In this document: positions 30,432 to 40,933 of the stretch, one piece after another
How the letters are laid out: each line of letters starts with the position of its first letter
How positions within the stretch are numbered: position 1 is the stretch's first letter
Source of the DNA: Epithemia pelagica
Lineage: Eukaryota > Bacillariophyta > Bacillariophyceae > Surirellales > Surirellaceae
Assembly: GCA_946965045.2 (NCBI GenBank)
Contig: OX337229.1
Coordinates: forward strand, 5,394,001-5,458,000
Direction: 5' to 3'
DNA length: 64,000 nt
Position numbers and translations under genes: made by a program
Notes under the pieces: generated by a model
Databases searched by the model: none
What the model was told of the DNA's origin: nothing
The model's input: the letters and a program-made list of their open reading frames with translations, nothing else

Positions 30432-31874
30432 CTAGTTGCTCGCAATGGGAGGGATGCTGTCGTTGGAAAAGGAAAATGCCACCCCCTTAAAAGCCTTGCA
30501 TTTTTTGGCGACCACGACCGTGGCAACGAGTGAAGGTTTCCTGTCTTTTTTCAAAATATCCTCCATGGCGACTGCCACCGATGCCATGTCCTTCTCTTTG
30601 AAACCACGACGGGTCAATACTTGGGTGCCCAAGCGCAATCCGGTAGCACCCGATTCTGCCGTATCTGTTGGCAATTCTTGAGGATTCACAAAGATTCCCG
30701 CTTCATCCAACAACCTTGTGGCTTGAGCACCCTGGACACCTTCCAGATCCACAATGATTTCATGTGTCGAAGAAAAACCTTGATCTGCACACAGCACTTT
30801 GAACTTGCGACGAACCATTTCCTGGGCCAAGGCCCGCGTATTGGCCACAACTTGCTTCGCATAGGCCGTACCAAACTCTTTCATTTCCAGCAGGGTCATG
30901 CACAAGGCCGCCGTTTCATGAAAGTGAGTGTTAGACGTGAGAATGGGCATGACGGCTTCCCGAATCTTGGGTGTGAACTCCCGAATCTTGGGTGTGAACG
31001 ACGGATCGTTGTACAAGACAATGCCATGATCGGCCGAATGAAGAGACTTGCCCGTTGATGATGTGACAATGTCAGCATACTTCATGAGATCGGCTTGAAA
31101 GACGCCTCCTGCGACCAATCCAGCCACATGAGACATATCATACAGCAGCTTGCAATTGTGTTTCTCGCAAATCTTCTTGATGGCCGGCAAATCGTGTTCA
31201 AAGAGCATTTCACTCCAACCAACAATCAACAAGGCGGGCTTGTGCTTCTTCATGGCGACACGAAGAGCGTCAAGTTTCACATTGTATGTGTTCTGATTCC
31301 ATGGAGTGGTAACGATTTTGGCTCCAAACAAACGCGTTAGAGGTCCTCCGGCATTATGGGAGTAGTGTCCTCCATTCTTGGCAGGAGATGCCATGACTGT
31401 CAAGCCACGCTTGGGAAGTGTTGCGTTGTAGGCCGCGATATTGGCCAACATGCCCGACAAGAATTGGACCTCACAGTACGTGGCATCAAAGACTTCACAG
31501 AGAAGCGAGCGCGTCTGTCGCTCAATATCATCAATATCCGCGCATCCTCCGTAGAATCGATTTCCAGGCAACCCAATACAGAAAGAGTTCATGAGAGCAC
31601 TGCCCCTAATCTGACGAACCTCGTTGGAACAATATGAGTTGCTTGCTACCAAGTCAAAGGAACACTGTGCATGGCGCTGGTGACGATCCACCTTGGAGAT
31701 CAACATATCTTGAGCGACTTCGTTGAGCGATCGGCTACTCAGGTCCGTCTCGGTTAGGCCACTTTCGTCCAGAGCATCAAGTTTAGTTCCAAGTCTCCGA
31801 TCAAGCGTTTTGTTCTTACGAATGACTTTGTCTGTTGAGCACAGTTGCTCTTCCTTACTTTGTTCTGCACCCAT
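30432..31874 (-). CDS. Serine hydroxymethyltransferase-like PLP protein with altered motifs
   Basis: 480 residues, ATG at 31874. Fold-type I SHMT features are present: GLPGNRFYGG (101-110), LSGMLANIAAYNA, GGHYSHNAGG, YDMSHVAGLVAGG (D246, H249), the presumed PLP lysine K276 in TSSTGKSLHS, and GLRLGTQVLTRRG near the end. Three SHMT hallmarks are changed. The ASEN motif is ASNS (78-80), losing the catalytic Glu. The THK triad is TGK, and the following LRGPRGG is replaced by LHSADHG. The N terminus MGAEQSK fits a myristoylation signal. A perfect 21-bp tandem duplication repeats FTPKIRE (293-306). It may act on another amino acid or have lost catalysis. It could be a distinct SHMT-like subfamily rather than a glycine-serine enzyme. 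Confidence 0.85.
   Translation of the reverse strand: MGAEQSKEEQLCSTDKVIRKNKTLDRRLGTKLDALDESGLTETDLSSRSLNEVAQDMLISKVDRHQRHAQCSFDLVASNSYCSNEVRQIRGSALMNSFCIGLPGNRFYGGCADIDDIERQTRSLLCEVFDATYCEVQFLSGMLANIAAYNATLPKRGLTVMASPAKNGGHYSHNAGGPLTRLFGAKIVTTPWNQNTYNVKLDALRVAMKKHKPALLIVGWSEMLFEHDLPAIKKICEKHNCKLLYDMSHVAGLVAGGVFQADLMKYADIVTSSTGKSLHSADHGIVLYNDPSFTPKIREFTPKIREAVMPILTSNTHFHETAALCMTLLEMKEFGTAYAKQVVANTRALAQEMVRRKFKVLCADQGFSSTHEIIVDLEGVQGAQATRLLDEAGIFVNPQELPTDTAESGATGLRLGTQVLTRRGFKEKDMASVAVAMEDILKKDRKPSLVATVVVAKKCKAFKGVAFSFSNDSIPPIASN
30958..30999. repeat. Perfect 21-bp tandem duplication inside the SHMT-like gene
   Basis: Units 30958-30978 and 30979-30999 are identical and in frame, adding seven residues (FTPKIRE) after the lysine region. 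Identity points to a recent slippage event. Confidence 0.9.
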
Positions 31875-33154
31875 GGTTTCCTGCTTAGTGCGTTTCTTTC
31901 GGTATTGTCAGGTTTGTTTTGTGGAATAATGTGGAGAACGTACACCGTTTTGATTTTTACACGGTATGGTATCTTTCCCACTCGCGAATCGCTTACTGCG
32001 CGACCGGTAATATGTATACTCTCCAGCGTCTTTAATCAAGTGGAAAACGGGGGTGTAAATCCATTTCTTTTTATAGTGTTTTTCCATACAACTCCATACT
32101 CCTAGAGGTGCCATATGGATTAATTCAGGCTGAGAAGTAAAATAGCTTGTCGACGTCCATGACACATACATGATGCATGTGCGAAAGGCGTTGTGGGATC
32201 AGTGCGGCACAATCCAGACACACATCTACACATAACAATTAACAAGCACTCGTAGATTCATTCCTACAATCAATACTATTGTAATACTCGGAACAGATGG
32301 CACGACGGTTCTTTCTTCTTTCCTGCAGTTTCGGTCGCTTGTATTGCTCTCAAATCTTCGTGAACAAGTTGAGAGCGAGCCACACATCATCAATATCATG
32401 ACATCACTTCGTCCATCATTTGCGGGTAAGAAGAAGACAACCTGTTTGGATCTGTCCTCCAAGTTATGTGGTCAATGTGGGATCTTGTCTTGTTGTAGTC
32501 GGAGGGCCAGACGAAGCTTGCGTTCTGTGGAGGTCAGGGACACCCAACGCAACATTGTTTGGGACCTGCCAAAAATATCAAATGTGGCTGTAGAATTTGG
32601 TTGGCCGTCATTTTTGCGATTGGTGGTAACTCTTGTGATCGTACGATTGAAACGCTGCCACTGGCGGACAAGAGCTCTGCTTGTTTTGTTCATTTGATGG
32701 CTCTTGGCAAGTCTCCAATCCGAACAGAGCATAATTTATAGTTTGTAGGTCGAGAAAAGATACACGAGAGAAAAGCACTCCATTGTTTGCTCGTCAGACG
32801 GCAAAAGGTCCCTATCCATCCACACCATACTATGGGATAAGATGAAGACAGATGAAATGATCGGATCATGGGAATTTTACAAAGTCCAAATGTAGCGGTC
32901 TGCCTTGTTTGTACAACTGGTTGCTGCATAAGAGATCGTCAGCTTTGTTGCGTTGCCAATCAGAATTGGATGACAATGGATCCCAAGTAATCGTTCAAAC
33001 CAGGGCTTAATCCAGTACTTTATCATAGTATGCAGCCAGAAAGTTTAGGGTGTCGCCAATGAGGGCCACTTGTACCATCTTGGCCATCACTCCACGGCCA
33101 AGCTAGTGATATTGACGGTGGTTGATACCGACTGTGTCGTCACATGGAGTTTTT
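31875..33154. other. Intergenic, no gene supported
   Basis: Holds the promoter of the SHMT-like gene and the 3' flank of the phosphate transporter. Frames of 60-117 codons on both strands (for example 32344-32697 plus) have no recognisable feature. Confidence 0.4.
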
Positions 33155-35980
33155 TCACACTGCGAGAATGGCGTAGTTTCGTCGGATAAGGATGATACTA
33201 AGCAACACCAGCAATGTCCCTGGGATAATGAGAAGATTCAAAAGATGCCGGATACTGATGAGACCCATGAACGTAATAAACAGATCACCAACAGCGCGTC
33301 CCCCTGTTCCGACAAGTGTTGTCAGAAGGCCCGAGTTGAATGTCCCTTGCGCTAAACTTGAGGGCGTCACCTTGGTCATCAATGATGCAACGAAGCTCTC
33401 GCATGCTTCAATGCCGCTAAACGAAATTAGGCTCCCGACGACGTACTGAGCTGGTCCTACCGCAAGAAACTGATCTTCGTTGTATCTGTCGTTGTTCTCC
33501 GGATCGTCTCGATTTCCAACCAGCAATGTCCTGAGGTCAGTGACATCAACAAGGAAAAGCATACCCACAAGAGTGATTGACAGGAACCACAGGGATAGGT
33601 AACGATCTTCATGGAACTGTGACAGGTAGCCAGCAAAAATCGTCACTGGAATCACAATAAGTCCGTTGACCAAATGAAGTGTCCCAACATTCTGAATCGA
33701 CCAGTCGTATCTGTTTTTGGTGACAATCGACGTAGATCCAACAATGCTTTCCAACGCGATCCTCTTGACCAAAATCAAAAACATACAAAGTGCCACTGCA
33801 TGGGTAATGTGCCTGGTGCAGTTGCAGAGTCCACAATGCAGCCAGTATGGTATGTTATTGGGTTCGTCTGCGGTTGGATCAGACAGTCGGTATGAATTGT
33901 CACTTTCCGCATTCGAAGAAATTGATTCGGAGTCATCAATGTTCTCAAAATCGTTACAATCAGATATTTGAGACACTAGCTTACTCACGATCCGTTGACT
34001 AGATGAGTCTCCTTCGCTATCGTCTTGGTGAGCGGAAGTAGCGAAATGTTCTGCCAGCCTTTCTCGACGCCTGAGTTCATCCAAACCAGACCGTTTTGGT
34101 TCTCGAAAGAGCATCACAATGGCAATTGAATACAAGCCCCATGCCAGCGCCATGAAGTATCCAGGTCCCGTCATGCCATTGAAATACTGGGTTCCAAGCA
34201 ATGGTACATGAAAATCAAACTCTTGCACACGGTCCAACAAAATGGCCAACCCAGGTCCTAGTGCAGCACCCAGTGCCGTAGCCGTGGCAAAAGCGGCACT
34301 AGATGCAGTCCGTAAAGCAAAGGGGGTCGCATCAGCCACATATCGTCGATTGATGATGCGAGGCGCCCCCAAGCCTTGCACGGCACGTCCCAACAAGCAC
34401 ATATCAATGGATTCGTAAGAATACGCATTGGCGTACATCCAGTTACCAATCACCATGAGCAAACCAGCAAAAAGAATGGGTTCTCTGTAGGATCGATTCG
34501 TCCAAAATGAGTATCCGACGGCAGCCGACAAGGCAAACCACGAGGCCATACCAATCATGAGGCCTGATAGTGCATCATTGACACCAAGTGCGTTAGCGTA
34601 GTACGCACTGCTTGGTTCAATCACGTAGTTGTTGCACATGAACAAGAAACAACTTATCAAATTCAAAATGAGAGGGACCACATTCTCTGTATCTAATTGG
34701 TCGTCTCGCCGTGATTCAATACTTTCTCCAACTAAAAACTCAATGCTTTCTTCCTCGTCGACCTTCCTTGACTCTCGGGAACTTCGCCACTGCGCAATGA
34801 CTTCCATTTCTTTCTTCAAATGGCGACCACTCATGCGTGCCCATGAGGGATCAAAGGAAGACAAAAATATCAAACTCGTTGATCCGAGTACGAGGTATTG
34901 TCGTAACTTGAGAAGGGTGCCAATGAAGCGATCTCGAAAGATAACATGACCAGCCGCGGCTCGTTCGACTGATTGTGAGCTTTTATCGAGTAGGGCAATG
35001 AAAGTTTCCCATTGCGAGCAAAAACGTTGGAGATACCGGGAAGTGCCGAGTGACTGTGGATATCTTTTCTCATAGTTAGATAGAAAGATGCTCCGTAGCT
35101 CTTCCAGTTCGTCCAGTGAAAAAAGCTTTTGAAAGTGATCTGGCTGATCCGCCGATTTCAGTTTAAAGTCTTGTTGCAAGCGCCACTCCGATATTTGAGC
35201 AGCATCAAACGTTCGCACAAACGCATCGTGTCGAATCATGATTTGGCGAATCGCAATGACATTGACTACCTCAAAGGCAAACAATTCGAGCAATTCATTT
35301 CCTAGTGCGTGGAATCGCACTATGTGAGCATGAGAGTCGGTCTCTGCGGATGGCAGTGTGGTTGTTGTTGATTGTGTTTCGTCGTGATTCATTTCCTTCA
35401 ATGTGGTCCGCAGAAGCGAAATTTTACTTTGAAAGAAAGTGGAACATTTCGTTATTTCGTTTTGCAGTAAATTCGAAAAATCATTGCGTTCCAAATTACG
35501 GAGTCGAAGTGTCGCACTGTACGAGGAGTGTTCTTCCACATCCCTTGTCGTCGTCTCAGGAGCAGATGTGGAAGGATATTCTTCGTCCTCAAACTCAATG
35601 TAGTTTGTTGTTTGATCAGGAAGGAAAATGGATCTCTCCGAATAGAAGCGCGAACTTTTCTTTTGGCCGCGCTGTTGGCCGTTTCCTCGTTGGGGTGGTG
35701 GTAGATATAGTTGCGCCATTAGACGGTTCCATGATTCCTGCTCGTTCTCGGTGAATAGTTTGCCGTCTCTCCGATAACGCCAAAGACGATGAAATAGTTT
35801 TCGACGTCTTGCGTATTCAGAAAGAGCAGACTTGAGGTTCGAGTAATTCACATAATGAGCGGACCAATCTTGTTGAGGCTCTATTCCATCTTCCTGTTTC
35901 GTCCCATCAAGGCCGTTTCCTTCTTCGAGTGCGTTTCCTCTCCGCACAGCTTCTTTCAAGTAGGATCCAAATCCTTTCAT
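33155..35980 (-). CDS. SPX-MFS phosphate transporter (PHT5/VPT-like)
   Basis: 941 residues, ATG at 35980 (MKGFGSYLKEAV). The N-terminal SPX domain shows WSAHYVNYSNLKSAL (about 40-52), then VVNVIAIRQIMIRHDAFVRT near 240. About twelve membrane segments follow from residue 430: LILNLISCFLFMCNNYVIEP, then the loop GRAVQGLGAPRIINRRYVAD that marks vacuolar SPX-MFS transporters, and further helices to the C terminus. An acidic cytosolic loop separates the two membrane halves. In plants and in the diatom Phaeodactylum, proteins of this architecture load phosphate into the vacuole. SPX domains sense inositol pyrophosphates through a Lys cluster; here the usual KILKK-like stretch reads RQIMIRHD, so sensing may differ. 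Confidence 0.9.
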   Translation of the reverse strand: MKGFGSYLKEAVRRGNALEEGNGLDGTKQEDGIEPQQDWSAHYVNYSNLKSALSEYARRRKLFHRLWRYRRDGKLFTENEQESWNRLMAQLYLPPPQRGNGQQRGQKKSSRFYSERSIFLPDQTTNYIEFEDEEYPSTSAPETTTRDVEEHSSYSATLRLRNLERNDFSNLLQNEITKCSTFFQSKISLLRTTLKEMNHDETQSTTTTLPSAETDSHAHIVRFHALGNELLELFAFEVVNVIAIRQIMIRHDAFVRTFDAAQISEWRLQQDFKLKSADQPDHFQKLFSLDELEELRSIFLSNYEKRYPQSLGTSRYLQRFCSQWETFIALLDKSSQSVERAAAGHVIFRDRFIGTLLKLRQYLVLGSTSLIFLSSFDPSWARMSGRHLKKEMEVIAQWRSSRESRKVDEEESIEFLVGESIESRRDDQLDTENVVPLILNLISCFLFMCNNYVIEPSSAYYANALGVNDALSGLMIGMASWFALSAAVGYSFWTNRSYREPILFAGLLMVIGNWMYANAYSYESIDMCLLGRAVQGLGAPRIINRRYVADATPFALRTASSAAFATATALGAALGPGLAILLDRVQEFDFHVPLLGTQYFNGMTGPGYFMALAWGLYSIAIVMLFREPKRSGLDELRRRERLAEHFATSAHQDDSEGDSSSQRIVSKLVSQISDCNDFENIDDSESISSNAESDNSYRLSDPTADEPNNIPYWLHCGLCNCTRHITHAVALCMFLILVKRIALESIVGSTSIVTKNRYDWSIQNVGTLHLVNGLIVIPVTIFAGYLSQFHEDRYLSLWFLSITLVGMLFLVDVTDLRTLLVGNRDDPENNDRYNEDQFLAVGPAQYVVGSLISFSGIEACESFVASLMTKVTPSSLAQGTFNSGLLTTLVGTGGRAVGDLFITFMGLISIRHLLNLLIIPGTLLVLLSIILIRRNYAILAV

Positions 35981-37565
35981 CCTCTACAGTATCCTAGGAG
36001 AAGATCAACCTGAACAACAACAATGGACTTTCTTAGCAGAACGACACGAAACCACCTTGTATTCTTAGGCTTGTCCAGTAACCACGCGTTGGAATGAGTG
36101 GTTTTGTGAGGGCCTGTGCTAGAAAGTGGGTATGGCGCCGTTCCTACACCGCGCCTGCAGCACTCTCTCGGTGGAGGAGGTGGGTAATGTCCGTCAGTAT
36201 CTCTCATATAGTACTATTTACTTAAAGAGAAAGTACACCAGGAACACAGAAGGCTTTCCGAAGTACTATTGCGTAATACTAAAAGCAGTACCATTTCTAA
36301 CCGTTATTACCCGTACATGATCTCATGAGGGTTGTGCACGTGCTAAGCATCATATCATTTATGCAAAAAAGTATTTCAACGCATGTCGCGGGGGGAGAAG
36401 CCTTATGCGACTTTCCTCACTTTTCTTGTTTCCCCGTACTCTTGGCTCTTCGTTGCTCTCCGCGACCCAAGATGACAACTAATTTGTCGGAACACAACTA
36501 ATTTCGGAACTTTGTGCCTTAAACAACAAGATCATCCCATTTCCCACCATGAACAAATGTTATGGAGCCGCAGCTGTATGCTTCCTCTACTCGGGACAAA
36601 ACACAAATCAAGCACCTCAAGTAAGTTCTTCTTCATTGGCATCTGTTTTAACTGAAAAAATGAATGGGAAAAGATTTGGATTGAGCATACTTGGCTTTGA
36701 GTTTCTTTGATTTGAGATCGGGAGCAAGCACGAGAAGGATACTTGCGCTACTTTCTCATGACTGTACCCAATCGGAGTTTTGCACCGAGTATGTGGCCAA
36801 ATGCTAGTCCCACCAAGGAGGACATCCAGATTGTGTTTGAAAAAGTAACAAGTCCCTAAAGTTTGAAGCGGATAAGCAACCTCTCTAACAACCAAAGAAT
36901 CCGGGTAACTCTGCGGCCAACGACTACCATGACCAATGTCGTGCAACGGCATTACGAAGTACATGTCAAAGCTGGAGGAATCTGTTATGGATACGTTGGG
37001 ATCATGCTATCACGAGCAATAGCAGGTCGCCATTCCAATCAGAGGGGCGGTTCTGTACTACTTGGTTTCCCGACTCATCAGCAGTTATCACTATTTTCGC
37101 GACATGCGACATGGAGGCTTGGAGACAATCCAACTGACAACGGGGAGCCGCATCGTTTCCTGTTGTTTGTTGTTGGAACAATCACTTTGATGTCTATTTA
37201 GGCTAATTGATGGAGAGAGGGTTCACTAGCTAGTGCTCCTGAGTCCTCTAAGTGCTCCTCCTTTTCCAGTGACAACAAGACATTTACTCCTAAGTTTGTG
37301 TAGATAGTAGGGGAGTATTATTTATTTTTTGTCTTTTTTGTTGAGCCGGTAGCTGTGCACTGTTGTGCACCAATCGCTGTTGGCTGTTGGCGTTTGGCGG
37401 TCGAGGAATGCCTTTGGAAATAATGGGGAAAATGGAAAAAATATTATTGAGACTTAAAAAAACAACTCCAAGTTGGCAAAATGAAAAATACGAGTAAGAC
37501 GCAAATTCTAGAACTGTGTTTGGATACGACATGCTCGTACCACATCGTAGAAGCGTGGGACACAC
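35981..37565. other. Intergenic; may hold 5' exons of the receptor gene
   Basis: The downstream receptor frame opens at a stop near 37553 and has no early ATG, so upstream coding exons are expected. One candidate is an ATG at 36550 running 67 bp to a GTAAGT donor. I could not build a convincing ligand-domain N terminus from this stretch. Confidence 0.35.
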
Positions 37566-40496
37566 TTGACGTTATTTCCCACGTGGCATTTAATAAAACG
37601 GCGCATCTGGTTTTGGTCAGACGCTCGGAATGACCCCAAGTCGAGAATAAAAAACGACTCACACTCTTTTGAAGTGTACAAGTCGCGTTTGAAAGAAGAG
37701 TTCGGTTCCGGTTGGGTGTTATGTGTTTCTGGCTTTTCGAAAATTGTCTCTTTGGATTTGTTTATGGCTGCCATGCAGGAGCGCAACAACACATGCGCCA
37801 TGATTGGCCCTTCGTCTTGGAAAGGCTTACGTGATTTGGCAAGGTACTATCAAGTACCACAGGTTGGCCATTATTTTCAAATGGACACTCTTTTTGGTCC
37901 GAGTGCAACTTTCTCTGTCAACATGTTACCCTCCTTTCATGTTTACGGTCAAGTACTATTGTCATATTTGACACAGTACTTGTCACCTCGACGCAATGTG
38001 ATAGCAATCTTGCATGATCATTTTGAAGACATGCAGGCCATGGCATCGGTAGTTGTTTCCGCCGCTCCGGAATACAATGTGTCCTTCATTATCAATGAAG
38101 ATGGCCGTGGTATGACATTGCCCCCAGATCTTCGCTCGCAACGAGACAGGACAATGGTTGAGCGCATTCGGAATAGCGGTATTCGTACCGTTCTCTTATT
38201 CTTCCACAAAGCCTTTTTTCTACAACGATACGCCAACTATCTGGATGAGCAGGGAATGTTAGAGGGTGACTATCTCTACGTCTTGGTAGAGACTGCGTTC
38301 CCCATTTCGGAAGTTGACATGGTCATTCAGGACCTCTCACCAAACTCGGCCTACCACAAATTGATTGATGGAGCCTTGATAATTTCCAAAATTGATTGTT
38401 TCCACTGGCAGCAAGAGGCTGATCCATTTTTGCAGCAATGGAAAACGAACAACAAGACCACAGTGCAGACACTGAATCATGCAGTTCCATCCTATGCAGA
38501 GCAGTCGCCCGACTTTTTCCAGACGCAACAACCGGCCGATTTCACCTCCTATGTCTATGATGCGGTAGTGTCAGTGGGTTTGGGTGCTTGCTGGGCGGAG
38601 ACAAACGAAATGGAACAAAAGCAATCTCCACCGGCCTCTGGCAGTCCGAAAGGTCCTCCCGGTGGTTCCGTTCCAAATGGTGGCAAAGAAAGCTCCAATG
38701 GGGGTTCAGAGAAACTGGATAGTTCTGCTGGTGGTGGCGGTTTTCAAGATACTATGCAAGATCCTGGATCTGCTCCTGGTGGACCATCTGGTGCTGGGCC
38801 GCCAAAAGATGGTAAGAAATATGGACCACCCACCAAAGAATGGAGCCGACTTGATCCACATGTACGTGGTATGTTGGAAAGCAAGTTTTCAGGAGCATCT
38901 GGACCAGTTCAGTTTGAACGAGATGCTCATGATACTGTCCGTGAGAGCGGTCATGGGGCAGCCTTTGGAGCCTTCAACCTACGTATGTCAACCTCGGAAG
39001 CCGGACAAACGACCTACAAGTACGAAAACGTACTAACAGCAGTTTGGCGAAACAACGAATGGTCTCACAAGGAACCCTTCCGCTACCCAGACGGTTCGTA
39101 CCGCGCCCCTTCTCTGATTCGTTCAATAGACAACAATTACCTTTCCGAAGAAGTACGAATTTCAGGACTTGCCTTGATGGGATTTGCATGGTTGTTATCC
39201 CTTATATGCATTGTTGCCACCTGCTTTCTCAAAGAGAAGTGGTATGTGCGCTCTGCACAACCGGTTTTTATGATTGGTCTGTGCCTGGGGTCCGCTATTC
39301 TTGCGACATCTATCTACACCTTGTCATGGGATGAAGGAACTGAATGGACCGACATTGCTCTTGATCGTGCCTGCATGATGACACCTTGGTTCTTTTTCAT
39401 TGGTCATGTGTTGACATTTTGCTGTATCTTTACCAAATTATGGCGAGTCGACAAAGTTCTGCAGTTTCGAAGGGTCAAGGTTCAGCTTTCTAGTGTGACG
39501 GGACCACTTGTCATACTTTTGTCATTGACGGTTCTTGTTCTCACACTTTGGACCGTTCTTGACCCATGGGTATGGGAACGGGATGATGATTTGGATGCAG
39601 AAGACTTTCCTGAGTCGCATGGCAAATGTACCAATGGTAATGCCGGTCACTGGTGGGCGTTTTTCGGGCCCCTAGCCGGCCTTTTGGTGGTTTCTGAAGG
39701 TATCACTTTGGTCATGGCATTCAAGACGACAGACATCCCACAAGAACTCAGAGAATCGTCGGCTGTCATGGCTACTGTTTTCCTTCATTTGATATTGTGG
39801 ATTGTCGGTCTTCCAGTGCTTGGTCTCATCGAGGAGACATCGACCGACGCAACTTATCTTGGACGGGTATTGCTGATTTGGGTATTTTCTGTCTCAAGTT
39901 TGATACTGTGCATTTGCCCTTTTTTGTTCAAGGCGTTTAACCTGTCAAATTCTCAATCGTCGCAGAGTAGAAAGGAACGCGTTCGAGTGACGGGATTGAT
40001 ACCCCAGGATAGTGCTACATCATCGAAACACGGTCAAGACACGGCATCTACAGGACAACAATCAGATTCGCTCCAAGCAGCGTCAAAGCGCAACCAATTT
40101 TTCCATTTCGGATCGGCCCGAACCTTGAATAGCAACGCGAAACCTTCAGGAACTCCTGACTACCAGGAAGAAGCTCCTCCTCGTGTGTCTTCTGAGTCGA
40201 TAGAAATAGATGCCACCGATGAACTTCCGTCCACACAAACAGTTTCCGATCAGGAGACAACCAAATCTTCCAACGATCCAATCATTCAAGATACCGTCGA
40301 CGAGCAGCCAACGGTACTTTCCAGCGAACAAAATGAAATAGATACTGTCGACGATCCAGAATCAAGTCGAGGCGTTCCGTCCACAGAAGTAGAGACACAA
40401 ACAGTTGCCGATCAGGAGAACCAAATCTTCCAACGAACAAATCATTCAAGATACCGTCGACGAGCAGAGAACGGTACTTTCCAGCAAACAAAATGA
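37566..40496 (+). CDS. Class C (GABA-B receptor-like) seven-helix receptor
   Basis: About 976 residues of open frame; the first ATG is at 37764. The ligand domain already starts before it (FWSDARNDPK resembles the second strand of a Venus-flytrap fold), so a 5' exon is probably missing from this call. The extracellular part has AMIGPSSWKGL and VPQVGHYF. A Gly/Pro-rich linker precedes the membrane part. Seven helices lie at about 39165-39960, with FTKLWRVDK after helix 3, as in class C receptors. No Cys-rich domain is seen, as in GABA-B types. The cytosolic tail carries a 162-bp tandem duplication in which the second unit is out of frame and ends at 40496. The ligand is unknown; such receptors are numerous in some diatoms. 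Confidence 0.82.
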   Translation: MTLFPTWHLIKRRIWFWSDARNDPKSRIKNDSHSFEVYKSRLKEEFGSGWVLCVSGFSKIVSLDLFMAAMQERNNTCAMIGPSSWKGLRDLARYYQVPQVGHYFQMDTLFGPSATFSVNMLPSFHVYGQVLLSYLTQYLSPRRNVIAILHDHFEDMQAMASVVVSAAPEYNVSFIINEDGRGMTLPPDLRSQRDRTMVERIRNSGIRTVLLFFHKAFFLQRYANYLDEQGMLEGDYLYVLVETAFPISEVDMVIQDLSPNSAYHKLIDGALIISKIDCFHWQQEADPFLQQWKTNNKTTVQTLNHAVPSYAEQSPDFFQTQQPADFTSYVYDAVVSVGLGACWAETNEMEQKQSPPASGSPKGPPGGSVPNGGKESSNGGSEKLDSSAGGGGFQDTMQDPGSAPGGPSGAGPPKDGKKYGPPTKEWSRLDPHVRGMLESKFSGASGPVQFERDAHDTVRESGHGAAFGAFNLRMSTSEAGQTTYKYENVLTAVWRNNEWSHKEPFRYPDGSYRAPSLIRSIDNNYLSEEVRISGLALMGFAWLLSLICIVATCFLKEKWYVRSAQPVFMIGLCLGSAILATSIYTLSWDEGTEWTDIALDRACMMTPWFFFIGHVLTFCCIFTKLWRVDKVLQFRRVKVQLSSVTGPLVILLSLTVLVLTLWTVLDPWVWERDDDLDAEDFPESHGKCTNGNAGHWWAFFGPLAGLLVVSEGITLVMAFKTTDIPQELRESSAVMATVFLHLILWIVGLPVLGLIEETSTDATYLGRVLLIWVFSVSSLILCICPFLFKAFNLSNSQSSQSRKERVRVTGLIPQDSATSSKHGQDTASTGQQSDSLQAASKRNQFFHFGSARTLNSNAKPSGTPDYQEEAPPRVSSESIEIDATDELPSTQTVSDQETTKSSNDPIIQDTVDEQPTVLSSEQNEIDTVDDPESSRGVPSTEVETQTVADQENQIFQRTNHSRYRRRAENGTFQQTK

Positions 40497-40528
40497 AATA
40501 GATACTGTCGACGATCCAGAATCAAGTC
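40233..40528. repeat. 162-bp tandem duplication at the receptor C terminus
   Basis: Unit A is 40233-40394 and unit B begins at 40395. Both contain ACACAAACAGTT, ATACCGTCGACGAGCAG and GATACTGTCGACGATCCAG. Unit B lacks an AC that unit A has (GAGACAACC against GAGAACC), which shifts the frame. Confidence 0.85.
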
Positions 40529-40933
40529 CACGCGATGATGGGGCGAATGCATAAATCAGTGGAAGAGCGAATACCAAAGGATACGAAGGATGAAGGATGG
40601 AACCAGTCCAAACGAAGTACAACCGTGGGAGATTTGTACCAAGCCCATGAGAGTGGACCATCAAAGGGGCGTCTCCTGAGAGTATTCATAACCACAGTCC
40701 TCAGCATCATAGGAATTGGACATGGAGCGAGCCCTCGCTGTTGCTTGCTTACAAAGTCATTGCGTCTGAGTTTGATATCGGGTTGTCAAAATACGTAATG
40801 GACCGCTCGTGGTACACACCGTCTCTTTAGATCCTATTGCAACGCGTGACCAAAACATTAGAAAGATGACTGATTGGGAACCGTGATTGCCAACACTTGC
40901 GTGATGATATGACATCTATATGCTAGATGCGTA
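40497..40933. other. Intergenic
   Basis: Begins inside the second tail repeat and continues to the 3' end of the first BolA gene. The receptor and BolA genes converge here. No further gene seen. Confidence 0.5.
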
